A stretch of 17,803 bases of DNA. It comes from JAWXCH01 sp034440595 (GTDB taxonomy: Bacteria > Planctomycetota > Planctomycetia > Pirellulales > JALHPA01). Positions 1 through 7,493 of this stretch are shown piece after piece. The position numbers and the translations under genes were made by a program. Position 1 is the first letter of the stretch, and each line of letters begins with the position of its first letter. The notes beneath the pieces were generated by a model that ran no database searches, was not told the DNA's origin, and saw only the letters and a program-made list of their open reading frames with translations. Location of the stretch: assembly GCA_034440595.1 (NCBI GenBank), contig JAWXCH010000569.1, forward strand, positions 1 to 17,803, read 5' to 3'.

Positions 1-2133
1 GCGAGCCTCGTGCGTGATGGAGCGTTTGCGCCCGGCCTCGTTTTCGATGAGCGTTTCCCAAATGCGGCGGAGCAGAGACATCGGCCAGTCTTGCTTGCTA
101 CTAGAAAGAATGCGGGCAAGCTGTTTGAGCAGCGACTCTGGCTTGAAGGCCGCCAGCTCATCCGTTGCCGCGCCGAATGTCGCTTCGATTGTAGCGCGGC
201 ATTCGGCCCAAGTAGCCTCGTCAATAAAGCCTTCGCTCTCGCCAGCTCCCTCGTGCGATTGCAAATCGGTCTGCGTGGTCGAGCGAATATCGAACTGCAT
301 TTTCCAACTGCGCGGGCCGGCGGATTCGGCACACCACAGGTCCAGCGTGCCGATCTCAGTCAGCCGCGCGTGCAGTTCCACGCCGACGACCGATTCGTCG
401 GACTTGCCGCGCGAGCGCAGCACCGTGCGGATCGGCGGCAGCGACTTCAATTGCTCACTGTCGACGACGATCACCTCTCCAGGCTTGTCGGTCAGCCGGG
501 TACTGGAGACAAACAGCGGGAACTCAACCGGCTCGGAAACGCGGAGTTGAAACTGTCGATCGCGGAGGTCGACCTCTTGGCCCGCCTCGGCACTGGCCGG
601 CACCAAACAAATGGCGTGATGCACGGGTTCCGTGGCGGCATCGTTTGCAGCACCGGCTTCACTTTCCACGCCAAGGTAATACGTTCGTGCCAGATCGGCG
701 GCAATGCGGACTCCTTCGCCACGGCGGACCATGCCGTAATAGGCCGCCCCGCGAGCTACGGCCAGATCAAGTCGATCGTTATCCAAGACCAGCGGCTGCC
801 AAGTGGACGAGCCAGTTTCATTGAACCAGGAGCTGAGTACTTCTAGTAGCCGCTCGCGAAGAACGGGCGACGCAAAAAAGCCGCCGTTAAACAGCACAAT
901 GTCTGGCCGCGCCGGATCGTGATCGGTAGGCAGGGCTTCATCCCCAATGGTCACATTGCGATGCGCCGACAGAAACGCAGCCAGGTAGCGCGTGATGGCC
1001 GCATCGGTGGCGTAAGGCAGGCCGAATTCCTGAAAGCCGCTCTGCCGCGTGGATGGATGCGCTGCGAGCTCAACTCGCGGCAAAAAGCCTTCAACGATCC
1101 ACTGTTGCACTTCCTCACGCGAGACTTCGGTTTGCAACGCGCCAAACAGTCGTGAGCCGCCGCTGGCCACCTGCACCGTCATGCGTTCCGGTGCACCCTC
1201 GCCGAGCAGCGTTTCCTTGACGCGGCGAGCTGTTCGGACCAGCGTGTCCCATTGACGTGGATCAAGCTTGCCATCGGGTGAAAGCCGCTGTTCCAGATGG
1301 TGCGCCAGCGCCAGATCCTGATTATCTCCACCCAGGATGAGGTGATCGCCAACCGCCACGCGATGGAAGTGGACCTTGCCCGACTCGCCACTGCGCACGC
1401 GGATGAGTGTGAAATCGCTGGTCCCTCCGCCGATGTCGCAGACCAGAATCTTTTGCCCAGAGGAAACCGACTGTTCCCACGAATCGGCGTGGCGATAGAT
1501 CCAGGCATAGAACGCCGCCTGCGGCTCTTCGATCAGCACGACGCGTGGCAGCCCGGCGAGTGCGGCCGCCTCGACGGTCAGCTCACGGGCTACCTCGTCA
1601 AACGACGCCGGCAATGTGAGGACAAAGTCCTGCTGAGCCAGCGGATCGGCCGGGTGCTGTGCATCCCAGGCCTGACAAACATGTCGCAAGTAGCGTGCGG
1701 TCACCTCGACCGGCGAGAGCCGATCGACATCGGTCGCACCATGCCAGGGGAGCAGGTCGGCGGTGCGATCCACGCCCGTGTGGCAGAGCCAGCTCTTGGC
1801 CGAAGCGATCATGCGACCAGGGACAAGTGCCCCATGATCGCGTGCAAAGAAACCGACGATGCTGTCGCCGGCGCGTTTGGCAGTAGGATCAACACCCCAG
1901 GGCAGGCGGAGTGCTTCGGGCGAGAACTCCCCTGCTGCCGGTTGGTAATGAAACGACGGTAGCGTGTCGCGGGCTTCGACCTCTGCCGGAGCAACCAACT
2001 GCGGAATCGGAAAGCTGGCAACGCGCCACGGCTGCTGCTGAGTATCGACGTAAGCAACCGCCGAGTTTGTCGTGCCGAGATCCATGCCGACGACGTAACG
2101 GCTGGGTTGGGTGGTAGGTTCGCTGGCTGTCAT
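1..2133 (-). CDS. Hsp70-family (DnaK-like) ATPase, C-terminus cut by window edge
   Basis: An actin-fold chaperone-type ATPase read from an ATG at 2131-2133 down to base 1 without a stop (711 residues, incomplete). All three nucleotide-binding signatures of Hsp70 are present: phosphate-1 DLGTTN at residues 18-23, phosphate-2 DIGGGTSD at 233-240, and the adenosine-site segment beginning NGGF at 416. No typical DnaK substrate-binding beta-domain follows. The region after about residue 480 does not look like DnaK and would fit the DnaK-related proteins that carry DUF3731, a large Hsp70 group present in planctomycetes and proteobacteria; that subfamily assignment is from memory. There is no Shine-Dalgarno sequence before the ATG, and no DnaJ or GrpE partner in the window. 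Its client is unknown. The Hsp70 fold is certain, the role is not. Confidence 0.93.
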   Translation of the reverse strand, partial: MTASEPTTQPSRYVVGMDLGTTNSAVAYVDTQQQPWRVASFPIPQLVAPAEVEARDTLPSFHYQPAAGEFSPEALRLPWGVDPTAKRAGDSIVGFFARDHGALVPGRMIASAKSWLCHTGVDRTADLLPWHGATDVDRLSPVEVTARYLRHVCQAWDAQHPADPLAQQDFVLTLPASFDEVARELTVEAAALAGLPRVVLIEEPQAAFYAWIYRHADSWEQSVSSGQKILVCDIGGGTSDFTLIRVRSGESGKVHFHRVAVGDHLILGGDNQDLALAHHLEQRLSPDGKLDPRQWDTLVRTARRVKETLLGEGAPERMTVQVASGGSRLFGALQTEVSREEVQQWIVEGFLPRVELAAHPSTRQSGFQEFGLPYATDAAITRYLAAFLSAHRNVTIGDEALPTDHDPARPDIVLFNGGFFASPVLRERLLEVLSSWFNETGSSTWQPLVLDNDRLDLAVARGAAYYGMVRRGEGVRIAADLARTYYLGVESEAGAANDAATEPVHHAICLVPASAEAGQEVDLRDRQFQLRVSEPVEFPLFVSSTRLTDKPGEVIVVDSEQLKSLPPIRTVLRSRGKSDESVVGVELHARLTEIGTLDLWCAESAGPRSWKMQFDIRSTTQTDLQSHEGAGESEGFIDEATWAECRATIEATFGAATDELAAFKPESLLKQLARILSSSKQDWPMSLLRRIWETLIENEAGRKRSITHEAR

Positions 2134-2170
2134 GGGGTCCAGTTAAACATCATCGCATTGGTTCGCTCTT

Positions 2171-2277
2171 CAATAACAAATGACAAATAATTAATAGCAA
2201 ATAACAAATAGCATGTCGTTGCATCGAAACGCTAAACCATTTGTCATTTGTTATCAATCATTGATTATTTGTTATTG
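2171..2277. repeat. AT-rich nested inverted repeat between fabH and the Hsp70 gene
   Basis: A spacer of variants of AATAACAAAT. A perfect 16-base inverted pair lies at 2173-2188 and 2239-2254. An outer 11-base pair lies at 2171-2181 and 2267-2277, and an inner copy of the same unit lies at 2198-2210. The sequence is far more AT-rich than its neighbours. It sits downstream of fabH and upstream of the Hsp70 start, so it could be a terminator-like or regulatory structure, or an interspersed repeat. No clear promoter was recognised in it. Confidence 0.75.
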
Positions 2278-2306
2278 GGATGGCCGGAACAGCTCTCGCG
2301 TATCAC

Positions 2307-3326
2307 CTACCACTGAAAAATCCCCGTGCCCCACGCCAGCCCGGCACCGAAGCCACTGATGAGAATGCGGCTCCCTTGATGGATTCGCCCGGCCTGATTG
2401 GCCTCGTCCAGGACCAGCGGAATGCTGGCCGCAGATGTATTGCCGTAGAGGTCCAGATTGATCAAAACCTTTTCACGAGGAAGCCCCAGATCCTCTACTG
2501 CCGCGTCGATGATCCGCAGATTCGCCTGATGCAGTGCCACGAGATCGAGATCAGAAATATTCAGATTTGCAGCGGCCAGTACCTCACGCGTGGTCTGTGC
2601 GACCAGCCGCACCGCCCACTTAAAGACTGGGCGGCCTTCCATCCGCAAATAATGCTCACCAGCCTGCACACTGGCCACTGAGGGGCGGCAGCGTGAGCCA
2701 CCCATCGGGCTATACAACAGGTCCGCCCCCGACCCATCGGCCCCCATCGTGTAGGAGAGAAATCCTTGCTCGGGGGAACCTTTGGCCAGCAGCACCGCAC
2801 CGGCACCGTCGCCAAACAACGGGTACGTCTTTTTCTCGGATGGATCGACCAGTCGCGAGTTGGTATCGGCACCGATCACCAGCGCCAGCTTGCTGCACCC
2901 GCTGGCGACGTACTGCATGCCGGTGAGTAGTGCATAAAAGAAACCGGCACAGGCAGCATGCACATCCATCGCCGGGGCGTTGATGCCCAGCTTCGTTTGC
3001 ACCTGACAAGCCGACGCGGGGACCGACCAGTCGGGCGTAAACGTACCGAGGATCACCAGATCAACATCGGCGGCTGTGGCACCGGCGTTATGCAAGGCAC
3101 GCTCTGCCGCCTTAATCGCCATGTCGCTGGTGGCCATCTCTGGTGGAGCATGCCGCCGCTCCAAGATCCCAGTTCGCTGGATGATCCACTCGGAGTCGTA
3201 GCCTTGCGATGCCAAGTCTTCGTTGCGAACGATGTTATCCGGCACATAGCCGCCGGTCGACACGATCTGCACACCGGTGATGGAGCGTATCGGAGCACTC
3301 GAAGTCTGGACAACGCGGTCGGTCAT
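2307..3326 (-). CDS. fabH: 3-oxoacyl-[acyl-carrier-protein] synthase III (FabH-type)
   Basis: Condenses an acyl-CoA starter, usually acetyl-CoA, with malonyl-ACP to begin type II fatty acid synthesis in the cytoplasm. The thiolase fold is complete, and the catalytic triad is visible: Cys126 in HAACAGFF, His266 in LHQAN and Asn296 in GNTSAAS, with spacing like that of E. coli FabH. The C-terminal glycine loop (SGFGAGLAWG) is intact. I start at the ATG at 3324-3326, giving 339 residues, the usual size. The frame stays open up to a TTG at 3386, but the extra 20 residues look non-coding. The upstream oxidoreductase ends 66 bases before this start on the same strand, so co-transcription is possible. 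A starter-unit preference other than acetyl-CoA cannot be excluded. Confidence 0.94.
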   Translation of the reverse strand: MTDRVVQTSSAPIRSITGVQIVSTGGYVPDNIVRNEDLASQGYDSEWIIQRTGILERRHAPPEMATSDMAIKAAERALHNAGATAADVDLVILGTFTPDWSVPASACQVQTKLGINAPAMDVHAACAGFFYALLTGMQYVASGCSKLALVIGADTNSRLVDPSEKKTYPLFGDGAGAVLLAKGSPEQGFLSYTMGADGSGADLLYSPMGGSRCRPSVASVQAGEHYLRMEGRPVFKWAVRLVAQTTREVLAAANLNISDLDLVALHQANLRIIDAAVEDLGLPREKVLINLDLYGNTSAASIPLVLDEANQAGRIHQGSRILISGFGAGLAWGTGIFQW

Positions 3327-3392
3327 GAGCGAGCTTACTGAAAAGAAATAGGGACAACCGCAACTAAACCACGACCGTGCGATCAAAAGCCA

Positions 3393-4514
3393 CTACCGGC
3401 TGGCCGGGGGTGTATCGATCCAGCGCCGTTCGGAATACGATTGCAGGACGGCATCGGCCACTTGCTGAGCATACAGCCCGTCAAAAAAACTAGGGACCGC
3501 CTCGCGTCGTTCGACAATCGCCGAAATAAACTCCCACATCAAATCATACCGAAATACGGTCGCCGGTTCGCCCACATTTGGATCGCGTGGGCTATCCGCT
3601 GGCTTCAAAAACTCCGCCGGCACCTGGACAGGGTGGAGATCCTCACCCGTTTTGCCCAGCATAATCGCGTTTGGCTCGTGGAGCCGGTACACGGCCGAGC
3701 CTTCGCTGCCGTTGATTTCAGCCCATTCGTGGCCAAATCCGTTGCGGTGGTACCCCTTGGCCAGCGTGGTTCCTTCCCAGACGCCAGTGGCACCTGACTC
3801 AAACTCACCGATCAAGCTGGACCAGTCGTCAACATCGCTCGGTTCACAGGTGCGGCCGTCGACCGTCTGGGTTCGTTCGGCAAAACGTGCCACCGCCCCG
3901 CAGACACTCTTCAACGGGCCAAGCAGGTCCATCGCAAAGTCAATGCGGTGGATCGTCATGTCGAACAGATCCCCTGCCCCGGCGAGTCGCTGGTACTGCC
4001 GCCAGGCCCAGCTTGTTTCGGGCCAGTCGAGAAACCGCTGAGACCGAAAATGCCGCGGCGTGCCGAGGGCACCGCTCTTGAGCAAGTGCCGCAGGTAGAG
4101 CATCGAAGGAGCAAAACGGTAGGTGAACGCCGTCATGTGAACGACATTGTTATCGCGGGCAGAGGTGTACATCTGCGCCACTTCGGCAGCATTCAGGCCA
4201 AGCGGCTTTTCACACATGATATGCTTGCCATGTCGGGCGGCAGCCACGGAAATCTCGCGATGCGTAAAATTTGGCGTGGCGATGATTACCGCGTCGACTT
4301 CGGGATCAGCACACAGTGCCTCGGCATCGGTCGTAATCTTCGTAAGTCCCCAGTCTTTTTTACGCTGTTCGAGCAAGCCGGCATCCGCATCGCAGGCCGC
4401 GACAAGTTTGCAGCGATTGTCCAAGCGAATGGCCGGGACGTGGTGATAGTCACTCACCTTGCCCGCACCGATGATGGCCACACGAACGGGAACTTCACAG
4501 GAGCGAATAGTCAT
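3393..4514 (-). CDS. Gfo/Idh/MocA-family NAD(P)-dependent oxidoreductase
   Basis: A 373-residue dehydrogenase of the glucose-fructose/inositol dehydrogenase family, which oxidises or reduces a sugar or polyol hydroxyl with NAD(P). The N-terminal Rossmann fold starts with AIIGAGKVS at residues 13-21. The family EKP motif is at 102-104, with Lys103 the expected catalytic lysine. The C-terminal alpha/beta domain carries the GDLFDMTIHRID segment, with Asp185 and His189 as expected active-site residues. Length is normal. No twin-arginine or other signal peptide is present, although many planctomycete members of this family are exported, so this one should be cytoplasmic. The ATG at 4512-4514 has no Shine-Dalgarno. 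The substrate cannot be inferred from sequence; the fabH neighbour does not suggest one. Confidence 0.9.
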   Translation of the reverse strand: MTIRSCEVPVRVAIIGAGKVSDYHHVPAIRLDNRCKLVAACDADAGLLEQRKKDWGLTKITTDAEALCADPEVDAVIIATPNFTHREISVAAARHGKHIMCEKPLGLNAAEVAQMYTSARDNNVVHMTAFTYRFAPSMLYLRHLLKSGALGTPRHFRSQRFLDWPETSWAWRQYQRLAGAGDLFDMTIHRIDFAMDLLGPLKSVCGAVARFAERTQTVDGRTCEPSDVDDWSSLIGEFESGATGVWEGTTLAKGYHRNGFGHEWAEINGSEGSAVYRLHEPNAIMLGKTGEDLHPVQVPAEFLKPADSPRDPNVGEPATVFRYDLMWEFISAIVERREAVPSFFDGLYAQQVADAVLQSYSERRWIDTPPASR

Positions 4515-4582
4515 AGAACAAAACCTGGATAATCTGGCTACATACCGCCAATTGGCCGCTAGTTATTAAGCTCGTAGCCTAC

Positions 4583-4880
4583 GTGTTTTACGGGCCTTGG
4601 ACAAGGGCCAGAGGCCATAGTAACCCGAAGCGCCAGCGAGGCGCAATGTCGCATTTCGCTCCGCGAAATAGCGATTTTGAATCGGTTAGCCCGCTTGCAC
4701 ACGATGAAACAAGGTGGCGCACTAGTGCGCTTTCACGGAGTGAAAGGCAACAGACGCGCCAGCGAGGCGCAGCGCCGTTTGACGGTGTGCCACTGGCTTC
4801 GCCAGTGCGATTGGGCTTCGCCGGTGCACTTTGCCGCAGAGGCGCATCTCGCTCCACACTGGCAGAGCCAGTGGCACACT
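4583..4880. repeat. REP-like hairpin cluster between the oxidoreductase gene and trmB
   Basis: This spacer holds a run of short hairpins and no credible gene. A 16-base direct repeat with a GCGCC/GGCGC stem occurs at 4630-4645 and 4756-4771. A perfect 14-base palindrome lies at 4717-4730. A 7-bp stem with loop GGA is at 4730-4746. A CACTGGC/GCCAGTG stem occurs twice, with loop TTC at 4791-4807 and loop AGA at 4857-4873; with their flanks the two copies are near-identical in inverted orientation. A stem ATTTCG/CGAAAT lies near 4652-4668. Planctomycete genomes commonly carry intergenic arrays of this sort; the function is unknown. Confidence 0.85.
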
Positions 4881-4891
4881 AGCACCTCACT

Positions 4892-5536
4892 TCACTTCCG
4901 CCGGAACTCAGCACGATAGACCGGTTCGGCATTCAACCGCGTGCGGCGTTCAAAATGCGTGCGGTAATCCAGATCATGCTCTGCGGCAGTTTCGGGAACT
5001 TCCAACGGGCCTTCCAACTCTAAGTTCAAACCGGCCAGCAGCTCCAGCGTCGTTTGAAAGTATTCCTCCACATCGGTCCAAAAGTGAAGCTTCCCCCCGG
5101 AGATCAGCACGCGCTGCGCATCGCGTAAAAATGCTTCGTTGAGCACGCGCCGTTTCTTGTGGCGCGCTTTCCACCAGGGATCGGGAAAATAGACATGCAC
5201 GGCCGTGACGGACGCCGCTGGTAGGATCTCGCGAAAGACTTTTAGTCCATCCCCTTGAACCATCACCGCATTGGGCAGTTCCAGTTTCGTAATCTTCGCC
5301 GCACTGTAGGAGGCATACTTGCGAGCCAGCTCGATCCCCAGAAAATTGTGCTCGGGACGCTGCTGAGCCGCAGCGGTAATGAACAACCCTTTGCCACTTC
5401 CCATCTCGACTTCCAGCGGCTGCTGCTTGGGAAACAGCGGTGTGGAATCCCAGGGCTGTGGGAGCTGATCGACCTCGCGATAATGATGCGACAGGTCAAG
5501 TTCTGGGCTGAATTTTCGGACGGCGCGACGCGGCAT
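4892..5536 (-). CDS. trmB: tRNA (guanine(46)-N(7))-methyltransferase TrmB
   Basis: A SAM-dependent enzyme that methylates N7 of G46 in the tRNA variable loop. The protein has 214 residues, the usual length. The SAM-binding loop is EMGSGKG (44-50), with an acidic GIEL at 67-70. The family hallmark FPDPWWKARHKKRR lies at 117-130, followed by HFWTD at 151-155 and the C-terminal THFERR segment that helps bind tRNA and SAM. The ATG at 5534-5536 lies 8 bases after the rhomboid stop on the same strand, so the two are probably co-transcribed. A GGAG 12 bases before the ATG lies inside the rhomboid end and is rather distant for a ribosome site. The assignment is secure. Confidence 0.96.
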   Translation of the reverse strand: MPRRAVRKFSPELDLSHHYREVDQLPQPWDSTPLFPKQQPLEVEMGSGKGLFITAAAQQRPEHNFLGIELARKYASYSAAKITKLELPNAVMVQGDGLKVFREILPAASVTAVHVYFPDPWWKARHKKRRVLNEAFLRDAQRVLISGGKLHFWTDVEEYFQTTLELLAGLNLELEGPLEVPETAAEHDLDYRTHFERRTRLNAEPVYRAEFRRK

Positions 5537-5544
5537 ACTGAATT

Positions 5545-6387
5545 CTAGCTCCCCAATCTTCGTCGCAAGAAGTCATCATCGCCAGGATTTGCTTCGGCAG
5601 GACCATCAACACTCGGCGGAATATACGGAGGCAGCACCCATGTCAGAAGCGGCATCACCACTGCCCCGGCTACAAAGCCACCGACATGTGCCCAGAAGGC
5701 AACGCCACCACCAACTTTCATACCGATGGACGAATAGGCTTCGAGCAATTGCCCGAGGAACCAAACACCCAGTACAGCCAGTGCCGGCAGGTCAATGATC
5801 GTGACAAACACAAACAGAAATATCAGTGTGTGTACGCGATGGAATGGATACGTCACGGCATACGCACCAAGCACCGCCGCGACCGCTCCACTGGCACCAA
5901 TCACGGGGATCGCACTTTGCGGATCAATCGCCCAGTGCGTGGCCGAAGCGGCCAGCCCACCACCTATATAAAACAGGAAATAGAGTACGTGCCCCAACCG
6001 GTCTTCAATGTTGTTACCAAAGATGAACAGGAACCACATGTTGCCGATCAGGTGCATCCAACCACCGTGCATAAACATGCAGGTCAGCAGCGAGGCGTAG
6101 ATGTTTTTTGGGTCTGCGGGCAGGTCAACCACATCCTGCTGTTGCTCAACCTGGTTGAATCCAACCGCAATAAACCGTGGATCGCTGACCGGCACCCGAA
6201 CAATTTTGTTAGGGTCGCTGAGCTGCTCGATTCGCTGCGGAATAAAACCGTAGTTGACCGTGACCAGCGTCTGTGTTTCTGGGTCCAAGCGGCTGAACAA
6301 AAAGAACGCGACGACATTCAGCAGAATGATCGTGTAAGTGACAATCGCCGTACGATGGGTCGGGTTAGCATCAGCAAACGGAAACAT
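5545..6387 (-). CDS. Rhomboid-family intramembrane serine protease
   Basis: A polytopic inner-membrane protease of 280 residues that cleaves transmembrane segments of client proteins. The first membrane segment (about residues 14-32) is followed by a soluble loop of about 60 residues (36-95). The core has six-helix rhomboid features: HGGWMHLIGNMWF, with His112 and Asn116 as oxyanion residues, the catalytic serine in GASGA (Ser166), and the catalytic histidine in WAHVGG (His234). Spacing is close to E. coli GlpG. The tail is short, acidic and proline-containing. The ATG at 6385-6387 is preceded by GAGGT five bases or so upstream, a good ribosome site. It sits between the FabZ-like gene (39-base gap) and trmB (8-base gap). 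The substrate is unknown. Confidence 0.95.
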   Translation of the reverse strand: MFPFADANPTHRTAIVTYTIILLNVVAFFLFSRLDPETQTLVTVNYGFIPQRIEQLSDPNKIVRVPVSDPRFIAVGFNQVEQQQDVVDLPADPKNIYASLLTCMFMHGGWMHLIGNMWFLFIFGNNIEDRLGHVLYFLFYIGGGLAASATHWAIDPQSAIPVIGASGAVAAVLGAYAVTYPFHRVHTLIFLFVFVTIIDLPALAVLGVWFLGQLLEAYSSIGMKVGGGVAFWAHVGGFVAGAVVMPLLTWVLPPYIPPSVDGPAEANPGDDDFLRRRLGS

Positions 6388-6426
6388 TCAGACCTCGATC
6401 GTTCGCCGGCGGCGCAAGGGATTGCT

Positions 6427-6939
6427 TTAGGAGGTGGCCGGTTCTGGAATTTCCAGCGCCAGCGGAATACCTTTGATCACCCCCTCAACGACCAGGCTTT
6501 CACGCACAAAACCTTGAAAGCGACAGACGATCATCGAACCGCGCCGGGCCTTCAACATTTGCACCGCCAGTACCAGCCGATCGCCTGGCAAAACCGGATC
6601 GCGGAACTTGACCTCTTCCAGGCCGCCAAAGCCGAGTACCTTGGCACCCAGCAGATCGAATCGCTGTGAAAAGTAGCTGGCCAATTGAGCCGCCGCTTCG
6701 CACATGATCACCCCTGGCATCAGCGGATAGCCGGGCATGTGCCCGCGAACCCAGAATTCGCTGGGGGTGATATCCTTGTACCCGACGCAACGCAGCCCGC
6801 TTTGGTCTTCAAAGACCACGGCGTCGAGTTGCTCCATTTCGTACCGCTGCAAATTGTGGCGGCGGATATCTTCTTGGTTAGCAATCGGACGATCCAAGTC
6901 GTACTCGTGGAAGTCGACAATCAGATCCTTGGCAGCCAA
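6427..6939 (-). CDS. FabZ/FabA-like (3R)-hydroxyacyl-ACP dehydratase (hotdog fold)
   Basis: A single hotdog-domain protein of 170 residues, expected to dehydrate 3-hydroxyacyl-ACP in fatty acid elongation. The active-site helix reads GHMPGYPLMPGVIMCEAAAQ: His67 and Glu81 are 14 residues apart, as in E. coli FabZ. The segment KFRDPVLPGD further on is also typical. About 12 extra N-terminal residues precede the position expected from E. coli FabZ. The start is TTG (6937-6939), chosen because GAGGAG lies 6 bases upstream and the coding pattern begins there. A sigma70-like promoter sits just upstream. It leads a probable unit with the rhomboid gene and trmB. It could serve fatty acid synthesis or a specialised lipid or polyketide; sequence alone does not say. 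Confidence 0.9.
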   Translation of the reverse strand: MAAKDLIVDFHEYDLDRPIANQEDIRRHNLQRYEMEQLDAVVFEDQSGLRCVGYKDITPSEFWVRGHMPGYPLMPGVIMCEAAAQLASYFSQRFDLLGAKVLGFGGLEEVKFRDPVLPGDRLVLAVQMLKARRGSMIVCRFQGFVRESLVVEGVIKGIPLALEIPEPATS

Positions 6940-6945
6940 GCTACG

Positions 6946-6951
6946 CTCCTC
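6946..6951 (-). promoter_or_regulatory. Ribosome binding site fixing the TTG start of the FabZ-like gene
   Basis: GAGGAG on the minus strand, six bases before the TTG at 6939. It is one of the strongest Shine-Dalgarno matches in the window and decides in favour of the TTG codon. Confidence 0.8.
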
Positions 6952-6968
6952 GAAATTGGTTGACCTGT

Positions 6969-6997
6969 ATTATGCGAGCAAAGCGAACGACTGTGAA
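6969..6997 (-). promoter_or_regulatory. Sigma70-like promoter for the FabZ-like/rhomboid/trmB unit
   Basis: On the minus strand TTCACA (6992-6997) and CATAAT (6969-6974) are separated by exactly 17 bases; each hexamer matches consensus at five of six positions. The predicted transcription start near 6962 gives a short leader of about 23 bases that carries the GAGGAG ribosome site. This is the best promoter match I found in the window. It is inference from motif only. Confidence 0.65.
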
Positions 6998-7159
6998 CGT
7001 GAACAGAAGTTTGTCACGCCGCGGATGAATGCTTTTCCCACTAGGAACCGGTTAAAACCAACCATGCACACAGGCACGGCTTTGCCACCAGGCTCTCCTT
7101 AGGCGATGTCTATCGTACCACTCTGTCTAAATCAGTGGGATAGAACTTTCCAAGGAAAA

Positions 7160-7258
7160 CTAGGTCCGAATATGCTTGCGTTTGGCCTTACGAGCCTTGC
7201 TATTGGCAGGTCGGCTGCCGTGGTTTGCCTTTTTCAGGGCACGATGTGGTTTGGCCAT
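7160..7258 (-). CDS. 32-residue, highly basic microprotein, bL37-like ribosomal protein candidate
   Basis: A gene too short for most gene callers: ATG at 7256-7258, stop at 7160-7162. AGGAG at 7267-7271 lies 8 bases upstream, a strong ribosome site. The product begins MAKPHRALKKANHGSRP and ends KRKHIRT. It has 12 Lys or Arg plus 3 His and no acidic residue, as expected of an rRNA-binding ribosomal peptide. The stretch KKANHGSRPAN (residues 9-19) resembles the ANHGxRPN core of the 24-residue actinobacterial 50S protein bL37, as I remember it. This product is somewhat longer, with an extra basic C-terminus. It lies alone between the prc terminator and the FabZ-like promoter, so it should have its own transcript. 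That it is a real gene is likely; identity with bL37 is inference. Confidence 0.75.
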   Translation of the reverse strand: MAKPHRALKKANHGSRPANSKARKAKRKHIRT

Positions 7259-7266
7259 GGAAATCA

Positions 7267-7271
7267 CTCCT
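7267..7271 (-). promoter_or_regulatory. Ribosome binding site of the 32-residue basic microprotein
   Basis: AGGAG on the minus strand, 8 bases before the ATG at 7258. It is the main evidence besides composition that this very short frame is translated. Confidence 0.7.
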
Positions 7272-7423
7272 ATTAAGACGTTCTAGTGCGGTGAATTCAG
7301 TTTTATGTAGACTCGTTAGATTACCAGCCAGGCGGATTCAGGGGAAGATGCTTAACAGCCGGTTTTTATCCGTTCGGGGCACTTTTTCCGTCACAATCCG
7401 GCCAATCTTCCGTCGTTTAACGT

Positions 7424-7458
7424 AAAAAGCAGCCTGTTGAACGTCTCAACAGGCTGCT
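7424..7458 (-). terminator. Intrinsic terminator downstream of the Prc-type protease gene
   Basis: A perfect 13-bp stem (7428-7440 with 7446-7458, five-base loop) is followed on the minus strand by a run of five T (7424-7428). It begins 36 bases after the stop of the protease gene, which is read in the same direction. It separates that gene from the small basic gene further along. Confidence 0.9.
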
Positions 7459-7493
7459 CGATTTTGGCTACTACTTAGCAGGTTGCCGCCCGA

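Noticed and set aside
10..846. A 278-codon plus-strand open frame at the left edge
   Set aside because: It is opposite the Hsp70 gene, whose adenosine-site motif and long frame are clear; the plus reading has no recognisable domain.
3327..3386. Earlier TTG start for fabH
   Set aside because: The added 20 residues have no family counterpart, and the ATG at 3326 gives the normal length.
4588..4857. Open frames on both strands within the REP cluster
   Set aside because: They are made of repeat sequence and have no ribosome site; the same holds for frames at 12209-12448.
5686..6669. A 327-codon plus-strand open frame across the rhomboid and FabZ-like genes
   Set aside because: It is antisense to two well-supported genes with intact catalytic motifs; its translation is rich in Gln, His and Arg with no domain character.
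7110..7143. A terminator after the 32-residue gene
   Set aside because: The paired CTATC...CCACT/AGTGG.GATAG stem is interrupted and no T-run follows on the minus strand.
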